Shown here piece by piece: positions 26,301-35,390 of a stretch of 64,000 nt of DNA. Source of the stretch: Modestobacter sp. VKM Ac-2986 (lineage in GTDB: Bacteria > Actinomycetota > Actinomycetes > Mycobacteriales > Geodermatophilaceae). A model generated the notes under the pieces. That model was not told the DNA's origin and ran no database searches. It saw nothing but the letters and a program-made list of their open reading frames with translations. The translations under genes and the position numbers were made by a program. The stretch is from assembly GCF_026967795.1 (NCBI RefSeq), contig NZ_JAPVBH010000001.1:485028-549027 (forward strand), read 5' to 3'. Each line of letters starts with the position of its first letter. Within the stretch, counting starts at the first letter, position 1.

Positions 26301-27482
26301 ATGCAGACCCAGCTGGCGCCCCTGCTCGCGTTCGCCGCCCGCTCGGCGGTGCCCGGTGGCTTCGGCTGGCTGGGGGACGACGGCGAGCTGCTCGACCGCC
26401 CGGTCGAGACCTGGATCAGCACGCGGATGACGCACGTCTTCGCGCTGGGGTCGCTGCTGGGCCACCCCGGCGCCACCGGGCTCGCCGCGCACGGCGTCGC
26501 CGCGCTGCGCACCGGCCCGCTGCACGACGCCGAGCACGGCGGTTGGCGGTCGAGCACCGGCGACGACACCAAGGCCGCCTACGTGCACGCGTTCGTCGTG
26601 CTGGCCGGTGCGACCGCGACCGCGGCCGGCGTCGAGGGCGGGCGGGCGCTGCTCGACGAGGCGCTGGCCGTCTGGGAGGGCCGGTTCTGGGACGACGAGC
26701 AGGGCCTGGCCCGGGAGTCCTTCGACCGCACCTGGGCGGTCGGCGAGGACTACCGCGGCGCCAACGCCAACATGCACGGCGTCGAGGCGATGCTGGCCGC
26801 GGCCGACGCGCTGGCCCCCACCGACCCCGGCACGGCGGCCCGGCTGCGCACGCACACCCTGCGCGCGACCGAGCGGGTCGTGCACGGCTGGACCCGCGAG
26901 CGGGACTGGCGGCTGCCGGAGCACTTCACGCGCGACTGGGAGCCGCTGCCGGACCTCAACCGGGACCGCCCCGCCGACCCGTTCCGGCCCTACGGCGTCA
27001 CCGTCGGGCACCAGTTCGAGTGGTCGCGGCTGTGCCTGCACCTGGCGGCCGCGCTGGGGGAGCACGCCCCGGGCTGGCTGACCGCCGACGCCGACCGGCT
27101 CTTCGTCGCCGCCGCCGAGCGCGGCTGGGCCGCCGACGGGCACGAGGGCTTCCCGTACACGCTGGACTGGGACGACGCCCCGGTGGTGGGCGCCCGGATG
27201 CACTGGGTGCTCTGCGAGGCCGTCGCCGCCGCGGCCGTGCGGTACGCGGTGACCGGCGACCCGCGGACGGCGACGCTGCAGCGCACCTGGGCGGAGCTGG
27301 GCGACCGGCTGTTCCTGGACCCCTCGACCGGCAGCTGGCACCACGAGCTGACCCCCACCGGCGAGGTCGGCTCCGGCACCTGGACCGGTCAGCCCGACGC
27401 CTACCACCTGGCGCAGATGCTGTTGCTGCCCGGCCTGCCGGTGCGGGGGAGCCTCGCCGCCGCCCTGCTCGCGGCACGCTGA
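26301..27482 (+). CDS. AGE family sugar epimerase/isomerase
   Basis: A 393-aa (alpha/alpha)6-barrel protein of the N-acylglucosamine 2-epimerase family, from ATG 26301. Conserved blocks: RMTHVFALGSLLG, YVHAFVVLAGATA, NANMHGVEAMLAAADAL, GHQFEWSRLCLHL with the catalytic His region, and the final WHHELTPTGEV and GQPDAYHL. Members interconvert glucose and mannose, or sulfoquinovose epimers. It starts 2 nt after the E2 stop, so it is the last gene of that operon although no metabolic link is evident. A strong hairpin follows. Confidence 0.88.
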   Translation: MQTQLAPLLAFAARSAVPGGFGWLGDDGELLDRPVETWISTRMTHVFALGSLLGHPGATGLAAHGVAALRTGPLHDAEHGGWRSSTGDDTKAAYVHAFVVLAGATATAAGVEGGRALLDEALAVWEGRFWDDEQGLARESFDRTWAVGEDYRGANANMHGVEAMLAAADALAPTDPGTAARLRTHTLRATERVVHGWTRERDWRLPEHFTRDWEPLPDLNRDRPADPFRPYGVTVGHQFEWSRLCLHLAAALGEHAPGWLTADADRLFVAAAERGWAADGHEGFPYTLDWDDAPVVGARMHWVLCEAVAAAAVRYAVTGDPRTATLQRTWAELGDRLFLDPSTGSWHHELTPTGEVGSGTWTGQPDAYHLAQMLLLPGLPVRGSLAAALLAAR

Positions 27483-27554
27483 GCGGACCGCCCACCGTCC
27501 GGAGGTGCTGGGATCGGCCCGCTGGAGCCCGGCGCGGGGCTGACCCGACAGACG

Positions 27555-27593
27555 ACGACGGCGCCCGTCCTCGTGGAGGACGGGCGCCGTCGT
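27555..27593. terminator. 18-bp hairpin terminator
   Basis: Arms 27555-27572 and 27576-27593 are perfectly complementary over 18 bp with a 3-nt loop, between the rightward epimerase gene and the leftward ptsH gene, so it can act on both strands. Confidence 0.75.
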
Positions 27594-27651
27594 GCGCACC
27601 CCGCCGGTCCGGTGGCCGCTCCCGAGAGGGCGGCGTGGACGGGGCCCGAGG

Positions 27652-27912
27652 TCAGTCGGCGTCGAGGTCGCTGGCCACCATGTCGGCGATCTTGGACAGC
27701 ACGGCCTCGTCGTCGGAGCTGACCACGACGTCGGTGCCCTGCTTGGCGCCGAGCGTCATGATCATCAGGGGCGAGCCGGCGTCGACCGGGTTGCCGCCGG
27801 GGGTCGCCAGCGTCACGGGCACCCCGGACTGGCCGACGGCCTCGGCGATCAGTGCGGCCGGGCGGGCGTGCAGACCGACGGCGGAGCCGACGGTCACGGT
27901 CTTCGAGGGCAT
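27652..27912 (-). CDS. ptsH: Phosphocarrier protein HPr
   Basis: An 86-aa HPr, normal length, carrying phosphate from enzyme I to the fructose EIIA domain. His15 lies in GLHARPA, and Ser47 in AGSPLMIM occupies the regulatory serine position. It is the last gene of the leftward fru operon, 42 nt after fruA, and ends before the shared hairpin. Single-domain HPr beside FruA is the usual actinobacterial arrangement. Confidence 0.97.
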   Translation of the reverse strand: MPSKTVTVGSAVGLHARPAALIAEAVGQSGVPVTLATPGGNPVDAGSPLMIMTLGAKQGTDVVVSSDDEAVLSKIADMVASDLDAD

Positions 27913-27954
27913 CGGTGCCTGCTTTCTGGAGAGGGCGAGCTGACGATCATCGTC

Positions 27955-30096
27955 TCAGGAAGCGGTGCGGGCGGCAGCCCCGGCAGTGCGCGCGGGGGCT
28001 GCACCGCCGGCCATGGCCTCCTCCGACGCGGCACCCGGGGTGCTGCCGGACGGTCGGCCGATGCCCTTGGCCACCGTGACGGCCAGCCCACCGACGATCG
28101 CGCCGATCAGCACGGCGAGCAGGAACAACCAGAAGCTGTTCATCGCGAAGAAGACGAAGACGCCGCCGTGCGGGGCGCGCAGCTCGGTGCCGAAGGCCCC
28201 GATGAGCGCTCCCGTGGTGGCACCGCCCAGCATCATCGAGGGGATGACCCGCAGCGGGTCGGCGGCGGCGAAGGGGATGGCGCCCTCGGAGATGAACGAG
28301 GCGCCGAGCAACCACGCGGCCTTGCCCTGGTCCCGCTCGGCCGGGGTGTACAGCCGGGACCGGACCGCGGTGGACATCGCCATGGCCAGCGGCGGGACCA
28401 TCCCCGCACCCATCACCATGGCCATGATCTGCAGGTTCGCCGGTGTCGGGTCGGCGACGCCGATGCCGGTGGTGGCGAAGACGTAGGCGGCCTTGTTCAC
28501 CGGGCCACCGAGGTCGAAGCACATCATCAGGCCCAGGATCAACCCGAGCACGATGATCGAGCTGCCGGTGAGCCCGGTGAGGAAGTTGCCCAGCCCGGTC
28601 AGTGCGGCGGCCAGCGGCCGGCCCAGCACGACCAGCATCAGGCCGCTGGAGATGAGCGTGGCGAGCAGCGGGATGATCACCACCGGCTGCAGCCCGCGGG
28701 CGAACGCCGGCAGTGCCCAGCCGGCGATCCACTTCGCGGCGAAGCCCGCGATGATGCCGCCGACCACGCCGCCCAGGAAGCCGGCCCCGACGGTCAGCGA
28801 CACCGCACCCACGACGAAGCCGGGGACGATGCCCGGCCGGTCGGCGATGGCGTAGGCGATGTAGCCGGCCAGTGCGGGCACCAGGAAGCCGAACGCGGCC
28901 TGGCCGAGCACGGTGCACAGCGCACCCAGATAGCCCCAGAAGCCGTCGTTGAGCCCCTCGAGCGGAGCGGTGGTGGGCAGGTCGAAGAAGGTGTTGTTGA
29001 GCGCCCAGTTCAGCGCGAAGCTCTGTGCGCCGTCGGTGCTCGGGTCGGGGTTGACGATCTGGTAGCCGCCGAAGAGGAAGCCCAGGGCGATCAACAGTCC
29101 GCCGGCGGCGACGAACGGGATCATGTAGCTGACCCCGGTGAGCAGCCAGCGGCGGACCTCCGAGCCGGCACCGGGGCGGTCACCGGTGTCGGCCGCCCGT
29201 CCGCCGTCGCCGGCCGCACCCGGCACCCGCCGGGCGTCCGGGTCGTCGGCCGCCGCGAGCGCCTCGCGGATCATCACCTCGGGCTCGTTCATCGCGCGCT
29301 TGGTGCCCGACTGCACCAGGGGCTTCCCGGCGAACCGGTCCCGGTCCCGGACGCCCACGTCGACGGCGAAGATGACCGCGCCGGCCCGGCTGATCACGCC
29401 GGGGTCCAGCGGGGTGGAGCCCGACGAGCCCTGCGTCTCCACCTGCAGGTCGACGCCCATCTCCTTCGCCGCGGCGGCCAGCTTGTCGGCGGCCATGTAG
29501 GTGTGCGCGATCCCGGTCGGGCAGGCGCTGACCGCGACCAGGCTGCGGGTGTTCCCGGTGCCCGTCGCGGCCGGCGGGGTGGCGCCGGACGTCGTCGCGG
29601 TGGCGCCGGCCCCGGCCCCGACCCCGGCCGCGGTGGGCGCGGGAGCGGGGGAGACCACGTCCTGCACCAGGTCGACCACCTCGCCCGCGGTGCGGGCCGC
29701 CCGCAGCGAGGCGACGAACTCCGGCCGGACGAGGGCCCGCGCCAGGGCGGTGAGCAGGGTGAGGTGGTCGGCGTCGCCGTGCTCGGGGGCGGCGATCAGG
29801 AAGACCAGGTCCGCCGGCCCGTCGGGTGCGCCGAAGCCGACCGGCGGCGCGAGCCGGGCGAAGGCCAGCGAGGCCTGCGTGACCGCCGCCGACCGGCAGT
29901 GCGGGATGGCGATGCCCCCGGCCAGCCCGGTGGGCGCCTTCGCCTCCCGGGCCAGCGCGTCCTGGGCCAGGGCGTCGGCGCCGGTGGCCCGGCCGGCCCC
30001 GGCGACGAGTGCGGCCAGCCGGTGCACCACCGCGGTCTTGTCGGTGCCCAGGTCGGCGTCGAGCGCCACCAGGTCGGTCGTGATGAGCGTGGACAT
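27955..30096 (-). CDS. fruA: PTS fructose transporter subunit EIIABC
   Basis: A 713-aa fused permease that imports fructose and phosphorylates it to fructose 1-phosphate. EIIA occupies about 1-150 with phospho-His66 (GGIAIPHCRS); a Gly/Ala/Thr/Pro linker follows; EIIB begins near 183 with phospho-Cys192 (VSACPTGIAHTYMAADKL); EIIC fills about 330-690 with many membrane spans (SYMIPFVAAGGLLIALGFL). It sits between fruK and ptsH in one operon and is probably repressed by the adjacent DeoR regulator. Confidence 0.97.
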   Translation of the reverse strand: MSTLITTDLVALDADLGTDKTAVVHRLAALVAGAGRATGADALAQDALAREAKAPTGLAGGIAIPHCRSAAVTQASLAFARLAPPVGFGAPDGPADLVFLIAAPEHGDADHLTLLTALARALVRPEFVASLRAARTAGEVVDLVQDVVSPAPAPTAAGVGAGAGATATTSGATPPAATGTGNTRSLVAVSACPTGIAHTYMAADKLAAAAKEMGVDLQVETQGSSGSTPLDPGVISRAGAVIFAVDVGVRDRDRFAGKPLVQSGTKRAMNEPEVMIREALAAADDPDARRVPGAAGDGGRAADTGDRPGAGSEVRRWLLTGVSYMIPFVAAGGLLIALGFLFGGYQIVNPDPSTDGAQSFALNWALNNTFFDLPTTAPLEGLNDGFWGYLGALCTVLGQAAFGFLVPALAGYIAYAIADRPGIVPGFVVGAVSLTVGAGFLGGVVGGIIAGFAAKWIAGWALPAFARGLQPVVIIPLLATLISSGLMLVVLGRPLAAALTGLGNFLTGLTGSSIIVLGLILGLMMCFDLGGPVNKAAYVFATTGIGVADPTPANLQIMAMVMGAGMVPPLAMAMSTAVRSRLYTPAERDQGKAAWLLGASFISEGAIPFAAADPLRVIPSMMLGGATTGALIGAFGTELRAPHGGVFVFFAMNSFWLFLLAVLIGAIVGGLAVTVAKGIGRPSGSTPGAASEEAMAGGAAPARTAGAAARTAS

Positions 30097-30166
30097 CGGA
30101 TGTGACCCCCGGTAGCTCGGCGCTGAGCTGGTGGACAGGACGTGCTGGACCGAGTGTGCTCCCGGC

Positions 30167-31132
30167 TCAGGCAGTCGGCTGGACAGAGACGGCGCTGGGA
30201 TCGGCCTGGTCGGGGCGCGGGACGGCGGAGCCGGGCAGCCCCGCGGCGGCCGACCCGTAGGCGACCGCGGTGGCCAGCCGCTGCTCCGGTGCAGCGCCGG
30301 CCAGGTCGGCGAGCACGTAGCCGGCGAGGCTGGAGTCCCCGGCCCCGACCGTGCTGCGCACCGTCGTCGGTGGCGGCGCGGCCGACCAGCACCCGGCGGC
30401 GGTGGACAGCATCGCGCCGTCGGCGCCGAGGGTGAGCAGGACCTCGGCGACCCCGCGGCGGTGCAGGTCGTCGACGGCGGCCCGGACGGCGCCGGGGTCG
30501 GCGAGCAGCGCGGCCTCGGTGGTGCCGGCCAGCTGCGCCAGCTCCTCGGTGTTCGGCTTCACCAGGTCCGGGGCCGCCTCGGGCCCGGCCGCCATCAGCG
30601 CGAGCAGCGGGGCCTCGGAGGTGTCCACCGCGATCCGGACGCCGGTGGCCCGCAGCTGGCGCACCAGCTGGGCGTACCAGTCGACCGGGGTGCCCTTGGG
30701 CAGCGAGCCGGACAGCGCCACCCAGCGTGCGGTGCCGGCGGCGGCGGTCAACAACGAGCCCAGCGCCGTGCGGACGTCGTCGTCCAGGGCGGCGCCGGGC
30801 TCGTTGAGCTTGGTGGTGGTGCCGTCGGGCTCGGTGAGCGTGTAGTTGGTGCGCACCGGCGAGGGCACCGGGACGACGGCCGGGGGCAGCCCGATCGCGG
30901 TGAGCTCCCGCACGAACGGGTCGTCGGTCGCCGCCGGCAGCACGGCCAGGACGTCGACGCCGGCCGCGGCCACGGCGCGGGCCACGTTGACGCCCTTGCC
31001 GCCGGGCTCGGTGGTGCTGGCCGCGAGCCGGGCGACGCCGCCCCGGTGCAGGGGGCCGGGCAGGGTCAGCGTGCGGTCGAGGCTCGGGTTGGCGGTCAGC
31101 GTGACCACCTGCGGGCCGGAGGAGGTCGTCAT
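30167..31132 (-). CDS. fruK: 1-phosphofructokinase
   Basis: A 321-aa PfkB-family kinase from ATG 31132, overlapping the regulator stop by 4 nt. It turns fructose 1-phosphate into fructose 1,6-bisphosphate. TLTANPSLDRTLTLP opens the fold, EPGGKGVNVARAV is PfkB signature 1, and STVGAGDSSLAGYVLADL carries the GAGD catalytic Asp of signature 2. The frame remains open upstream, but within the regulator gene. It links FruA's product to glycolysis. Confidence 0.95.
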   Translation of the reverse strand: MTTSSGPQVVTLTANPSLDRTLTLPGPLHRGGVARLAASTTEPGGKGVNVARAVAAAGVDVLAVLPAATDDPFVRELTAIGLPPAVVPVPSPVRTNYTLTEPDGTTTKLNEPGAALDDDVRTALGSLLTAAAGTARWVALSGSLPKGTPVDWYAQLVRQLRATGVRIAVDTSEAPLLALMAAGPEAAPDLVKPNTEELAQLAGTTEAALLADPGAVRAAVDDLHRRGVAEVLLTLGADGAMLSTAAGCWSAAPPPTTVRSTVGAGDSSLAGYVLADLAGAAPEQRLATAVAYGSAAAGLPGSAVPRPDQADPSAVSVQPTA

Positions 31133-31902
31133 GCCTGCAGCACCTCGATCCCCTGCGCCTCGAGGTCGGCGACCAGGGAGGGGTCGGCCTCGTCGTCGGT
31201 GACCAGCACGTCGACCTCCTCCAGCCCGGCGAACCGCACCAGGTGCTCGCGGCCGAGCTTGCTGCTGTCGGCCAGGACGACCACCCGCTGGCCGGCCCGG
31301 GCCATGGCCCGCTTGACCGAGGCCTCGGCCTCGTCGGGGGTGGAGCAGCCGTGCTGGGCGCTGATCCCGTTGGTGCCCAGGAAGACCACGTCGGCGCGCA
31401 GGTCGGCGAGCGCGTGGACGGTGGACTCGCCGACCGCGGACTGGGTGACGCCGCGGACCCGGCCGCCGAGCAGGTGCAGGGTGATGCCGGCCACCCCGGC
31501 CAGCCGCGCGCCGATCGGCACCGAGTTGGTGACGGCGAGCAGGTCGCGGTCGCCGGGCAGCACCTCGGCCAGCGCGGCGGTGGTGCTGCCGCCGTCCAGG
31601 ACCAGGCTGCCGTGCCCGCCGGGGACGAACTGCAGCGCGCACGCCGCGATCCGGCGCTTGGCGTCGGTGCGGGTGTTGCGGCGCTCGCCCAGGCCGGGCT
31701 CGACGACGGTCAGCGCGCCGACGGGGACCGCGCCACCGTGCACGCGGCGGAGCATGCCCACCTGCTCGAGGACGGCGAGGTCCCGGCGCACCGTCTCGGT
31801 GGTCACCCCGAAGCGCTCGGCGACCGCGGTGACCGCGACCCGCCCGCGCTGGGTGACCAGCCCGACGATGGCCTGCTGGCGTTCCTCTGCGTACACGGAC
31901 AC
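31129..31902 (-). CDS. fruR: DeoR family repressor of the fructose operon
   Basis: A 257-aa regulator from GTG 31902; the open frame continues upstream, but this start gives the usual DeoR length and begins VSVYAEERQQAI. The helix-turn-helix RVAVTAVAERFGVTTETVRR spans about 19-38. The C-terminal sugar-phosphate sensor has GSLVLDGGSTTAALAEVL and FLGTNGISAQHG. It heads the fruR-fruK-fruA-ptsH transcript and likely responds to fructose 1-phosphate, autoregulating the operon and perhaps the divergent ptsI. Confidence 0.92.
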   Translation of the reverse strand: MSVYAEERQQAIVGLVTQRGRVAVTAVAERFGVTTETVRRDLAVLEQVGMLRRVHGGAVPVGALTVVEPGLGERRNTRTDAKRRIAACALQFVPGGHGSLVLDGGSTTAALAEVLPGDRDLLAVTNSVPIGARLAGVAGITLHLLGGRVRGVTQSAVGESTVHALADLRADVVFLGTNGISAQHGCSTPDEAEASVKRAMARAGQRVVVLADSSKLGREHLVRFAGLEEVDVLVTDDEADPSLVADLEAQGIEVLQA

Positions 31903-32002
31903 CTTCCCGGGTGGTGTGGTGATGAGGTCGGCTGGTGGGATGGGCGGCGGACGCGTGCCCGGGACATGCCCGATCATGTGGTCTTGAGGCTGGTTGTCCG
32001 TT

Positions 32003-32031
32003 GTTTTATCTGCGATCAATTGACAAGTCAA
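32003..32031 (-). promoter_or_regulatory. Candidate promoter of the fruRKA-ptsH operon
   Basis: On the minus strand, TTGACT (32026-32031), a 17-bp spacer and TAAAAC (32003-32008). This AT-rich patch around gatcaattgacaagtcaa stands out in the 233-bp divergent gap to ptsI and probably also holds the repressor sites. Confidence 0.45.
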
Positions 32032-32135
32032 GACTTGCACGTGAGCCTGGTCACCAGCAGGCCCGGGGGTGCACCGGGAGCGTGTCCCGCCGCGGCAGCC
32101 CGCCCCGTGGCCCCTACTCGAACGCGAGGTCCTCG

Positions 32136-33848
32136 ATGTCGTCCCTCTCCTCCACCGCGACCGCCGGGCCGGTGCTCGGTGGCCCGACCGTACTGAGCGG
32201 CACCCCGGTGGTCCCCGGTGTCGCCTTCGGCCCGGTCGTGCGCCCCGTCGGCACCGTCGAGCTGCCGGCCGCGCCCGGGCCCGAGGTGGCGGAGGCCGAC
32301 CGTCCCGCCGAGCGGGACCGGTTCAGCGCGGCGGCCGGGGCGGTCGCGGAGCGGCTGGCCGAGCGGGCCGCCGCCGCCACCGGGGTGAGCGCCGAGGTCC
32401 TCAACACCACCGCCCAGCTGGCCCGCGACCGCGGCCTGCTGTCGACCGTCGAGCAGCGGATCCTCACCGGGGCCACCGCCGAGGTCGCCACCGTGGGCGC
32501 GGCCGAGCAGTTCGTCGAGCTGTTCTCCGGGCTGGGCGGCGTCATGGCCGAGCGGGCCACCGACGTGCGGGACATCCGCGACCGCATCGTGGCCGAGCTG
32601 ACCGGCCAGGGGGAGCCGGGGGTGCCCTCGCCGGAGACGCCGTCGGTCCTGCTGGCCGACGACCTGGCCCCCGCCGACACCGCCGGGCTCGACCCCACCC
32701 GGATCATCGCGCTGGCCACCCGCTTCGGCGGGGCCACCAGCCACACGGCCATCATCGCCCGCCAGCTCGGACTCCCCTGCGTCGTGGCGGTCGTCGGCCT
32801 GGACGACGTCCCGGAGGGCGCGCTGGTGCTGGTCGACGGCGACCACGGCACCGTCACCGTCGACCCCGACCCCGACGAGGCGCAGCAGCAGGTGGCGGCC
32901 GCGCAGACCGCCGCGCTCGCACTGGCCGGGTACCGCGGTCCGGGCGCGACCCGCGACGGCCACCCGGTGCAGGTGCTGGCCAACGTCCAGGACGGCGCCG
33001 GGGCGCGTGCCGCCGCCGCGGCGGCGGGCGAGGGGGTCGGGCTGCTGCGCACCGAGCTCGCGTTCTTCGGCCGCACCGAGGAGCCCTCGGCGCCCGACCA
33101 GGTGGAGATCTACTCCGGGGTCTTCGCCGCCTTCCCCGACGGCAAGGTCGTGGTGCGCACGCTGGACGCCGGCTCGGACAAGCCGCTGCCGTTCGCCACC
33201 CCGCCGGACGAGGCCAACCCGGCGCTGGGCGTGCGCGGGCTGCGCACCTCCCGTCGCGACCCCGGCATGCTCGTCCGGCAGCTCGACGCGATCGCGCAGG
33301 CCGCGCAGGAGACCGGGTCCAGCCCGTGGGTCATGGCGCCGATGGTCGCCACCGTGACCGAGGCCGCGGAGTTCGCCGCCCAGGTGCGCGAGCGCGGGCT
33401 CAAGCCCGGGGTCATGGTCGAGGTGCCCTCCGTCGCGGTGCTCGCCGACCGGTTCCTCGAGCACCTGGACTTCCTGTCCATCGGGACCAACGACCTCTCG
33501 CAGTACACGCTGGCCGCCGACCGGCTCAGCGCCGACCTGGCCGACCTCACCGACCCCTGGCAGCCGGCCCTGCTGGCGCTCGTGGCGGCCACCGCCGCCG
33601 CCGGGCAGCGGGTGGGCAAGCCGGTCGGCGTCTGCGGCGAGGCCGCGGCGGACCCGCTGCTGGCCTGCGTGCTGGTGGGCATGGGGATCAGCTCGCTGTC
33701 CTGCGCCACGCCCTCGATCGCCGGGGTCGGTGCCCGGCTCGCCACCGTGGACCTGGCCGCCTGCCAGCGTGCCGCCGAGGCCGCGCTGGCCGCGGCCGAC
33801 CCGCAGTCCGCACGGACCGCGGCCCGGGAGGCGCTCGCCGAGTCCTGA
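32136..33848 (+). CDS. ptsI: PTS enzyme I (phosphoenolpyruvate-protein phosphotransferase)
   Basis: A 570-aa enzyme I, normal length, from ATG 32136. It takes phosphate from PEP on His203 in FGGATSHTAIIARQLGLPC and passes it to HPr. The C-terminal PEP barrel has GVGLLRTELAFFGR, RTLDAGSDKPLPF, SIGTNDLSQYTLAADR and catalytic Cys in VGVCGEAAADP. It is divergent from the fru operon, so all general and fructose-specific PTS parts lie together, suggesting fructose may be a main PTS substrate here. Confidence 0.96.
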   Translation: MSSLSSTATAGPVLGGPTVLSGTPVVPGVAFGPVVRPVGTVELPAAPGPEVAEADRPAERDRFSAAAGAVAERLAERAAAATGVSAEVLNTTAQLARDRGLLSTVEQRILTGATAEVATVGAAEQFVELFSGLGGVMAERATDVRDIRDRIVAELTGQGEPGVPSPETPSVLLADDLAPADTAGLDPTRIIALATRFGGATSHTAIIARQLGLPCVVAVVGLDDVPEGALVLVDGDHGTVTVDPDPDEAQQQVAAAQTAALALAGYRGPGATRDGHPVQVLANVQDGAGARAAAAAAGEGVGLLRTELAFFGRTEEPSAPDQVEIYSGVFAAFPDGKVVVRTLDAGSDKPLPFATPPDEANPALGVRGLRTSRRDPGMLVRQLDAIAQAAQETGSSPWVMAPMVATVTEAAEFAAQVRERGLKPGVMVEVPSVAVLADRFLEHLDFLSIGTNDLSQYTLAADRLSADLADLTDPWQPALLALVAATAAAGQRVGKPVGVCGEAAADPLLACVLVGMGISSLSCATPSIAGVGARLATVDLAACQRAAEAALAAADPQSARTAAREALAES

Positions 33849-33902
33849 GCCCGCCACCGCCGGCGCTGTGTCGCTGGCCACCCTGGGTCGGGTCCGCTCG
33901 AG

Positions 33903-33944
33903 ACGAGAGCCCCGCCGGTCGATGGAGACCGGCGGGGCTCTCGT
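33903..33944 (+). terminator. 18-bp hairpin after ptsI
   Basis: Arms 33903-33920 and 33927-33944 (acgagagccccgccggtc and its complement) pair perfectly with a 6-nt loop, 55 nt past the ptsI stop. Confidence 0.75.
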
Positions 33945-34076
33945 GCGTCCACCGGGTGACGGGCCGGCTGTGCAGGTGTCGTGCGGATGACGGATCCATG
34001 GCGCTTCACTCCTCGGGGTGATCGATCCGTCGGCCACTTCAGCGACACGCCCTTCGATCCGTTGGAATAGAAGCCG

Positions 34077-34105
34077 TTGTGCCTGCTTTAATACAGGCGT
34101 AACAA
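34077..34105 (+). promoter_or_regulatory. Candidate promoter of the 51-aa gene
   Basis: TTGTGC (34077-34082), a 17-bp spacer and TAACAA (34100-34105) lie 32 nt before the small gene. The patch ctttaatacaggcgtaacaacc is unusually AT-rich for this window; an alternative -10 is TAATAC at 34089-34094. Confidence 0.4.
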
Positions 34106-34136
34106 CCACTCGGGACCACCGGAAGAAGGCAGTGAC

Positions 34137-34292
34137 ATGAGCAGCGTGACCACCAGCTGGCGTCAGCGTCGGCAGGCGTCGCGTACGCGCCGCGCCCTGG
34201 CCCAGGCCGTCGCACGCACGAGCAGCCCCGCGATGCGGGACGAGCTGCTGACCATGGCGAACAGCACCCAGTTCACCAACATCCTGCGCTGA
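34137..34292 (+). CDS. Small basic protein, 51 aa, function unknown
   Basis: A 51-aa protein from ATG 34137 with a purine-rich site (gaagaaggcag) before it. It begins MSSVTTSWRQRRQASRTRRA, very basic and helical, followed by PAMRDELLTMANS. It resembles the many annotated small basic proteins of this family of actinobacteria that begin with a TSWRQ-type motif and end in a DEL-type helix; no function is known. It is a monocistronic gene with its own AT-rich promoter and hairpin terminator, suggesting strong expression. Nucleic-acid binding is a guess from charge. Confidence 0.65.
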   Translation: MSSVTTSWRQRRQASRTRRALAQAVARTSSPAMRDELLTMANSTQFTNILR

Positions 34293-34335
34293 ACGCCGTC
34301 GCCCTCCCCTGAGGGCGAGCACAGGTACGCACTGT

Positions 34336-34365
34336 GACCCCGGACTCCCAGCGGGAGCCGGGGTC
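34336..34365 (+). terminator. Hairpin after the 51-aa gene
   Basis: gaccccgg-a-ctccc pairs with gggagccggggtc: a 13-bp stem with one bulged A and a 3-nt loop, followed by tcctctgctg. The following 180 bp up to the phosphatase gene hold a weaker hairpin (34449-34457 with 34470-34478) and no gene. Confidence 0.65.
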
Positions 34366-34547
34366 CTCTGCTGTCCGGGCCCTGCCGCGCGCCCGTCGCG
34401 CCGGCCGCGCCCGCCCCTGCCGTGGCCCGCTCGTGCGGTCTTCCCCCCGCTCCTGCGTCCTCGTAGCTGCGCAGGAGCGCGCGCAACACCGCAAGAGCCG
34501 GCCGGACGAGGCGGACGTCGGTGGAGCGGGCGCTGCCGGCGGTGGGG

Positions 34548-35372
34548 TCAGCGGAGACGGGCGCGGAGCGCGGCCTGGTCGTCGGGGCCGAAGCCGTGCT
34601 GCTCGAGCCAGCCCAGCGGACCGCCCCACCGCTGGTCGACCAGCTCCAGCACCCGGCGCATCGTCTCCGCCCGCGGGGTGTGCTGCTCGACGGGGCGGGC
34701 CATGTCCTCGGCGTAGGTGTCGGTGGCGGCCAGCCGGGCCACCACCCCGTCGATGACCTCGGCGGTCAGCGCGTAGTCGGCGACGATCGTCTCGTGGTCC
34801 ACCCCGGCCACCGCCAGGGCCAGCGCGCAGACGACGCCGGTGCGGTCCTTGCCGGCGGCGCAGTGCACGACCGCCGCGCCGGGGCCACCGGTGGCCAGCG
34901 ACCGCAGCGCGCCCACCACCTGGTCGGTGCCGTCGGTGAGGTAGCCGAGGTAGGACCGGACGGCGGGCGGCTCGGCCTCGTCGCCGGGGCCCACCTGGCG
35001 CGGCAGCACCGACTCGCCCCAGCCGGCGGGCAGCTGCGCCCGCAGCTCCTCGTCGTCGAGCTCGGCGGCGAACACGTCGGTGCGGTGCCCACGCTCGGGC
35101 AGCAGTCCGAAGTGGCGGTGGGTCACCGCGGCGACGTCCCGCAGCGGGCCACGGCCCTCCAGCAGGATCTCCGCGGTGGTGCGCAGGTCGACCACCTCGG
35201 TGACGCCGACCTCCGCCACCAGCCGGTGCACGTCGGCGGGGCTGAGGTCCTGCAGGTTGTCGCTGCGCAGCACCTGCCCGGACGCCGTCGTCCCGCCGTC
35301 GGTGGTGGGCAGGCCGCCCAGGTCGCGGGTGTTGGCCGTGCCGTCCAGGTGCAGCCAGCGGTCGGTGCTCAC
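34548..35372 (-). CDS. Tyrosine-protein phosphatase (lipid/dual-specificity PTP family)
   Basis: A 274-aa phosphatase from GTG 35372. The P-loop HCAAGKDRTG (170-179) provides the nucleophile Cys171 and phosphate-binding Arg177; NTRDLGG (14-20) and VVDLRTTAEI are family marks shared with MptpB-like phosphatases. The Lys in the P-loop is typical of enzymes acting on phosphoinositides as well as phosphotyrosine. It has no signal peptide. The next leftward gene upstream is a conserved unknown, 18 nt away, likely the same transcript. Confidence 0.9.
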   Translation of the reverse strand: MSTDRWLHLDGTANTRDLGGLPTTDGGTTASGQVLRSDNLQDLSPADVHRLVAEVGVTEVVDLRTTAEILLEGRGPLRDVAAVTHRHFGLLPERGHRTDVFAAELDDEELRAQLPAGWGESVLPRQVGPGDEAEPPAVRSYLGYLTDGTDQVVGALRSLATGGPGAAVVHCAAGKDRTGVVCALALAVAGVDHETIVADYALTAEVIDGVVARLAATDTYAEDMARPVEQHTPRAETMRRVLELVDQRWGGPLGWLEQHGFGPDDQAALRARLR

Positions 35373-35390
35373 GCTCCCGACCGTAGGGCC

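Noticed and set aside
27592-30105. An 837-codon rightward open frame across fruA
   Set aside because: Composition is Gly/Arg/Asp/His-rich antisense of fruA, which has intact EIIA, EIIB and EIIC motifs.
34449-34478. A second terminator hairpin downstream of the 51-aa gene
   Set aside because: The 9-bp stem has a 12-nt loop and follows a stronger hairpin; GC-rich DNA yields many such pairs by chance.
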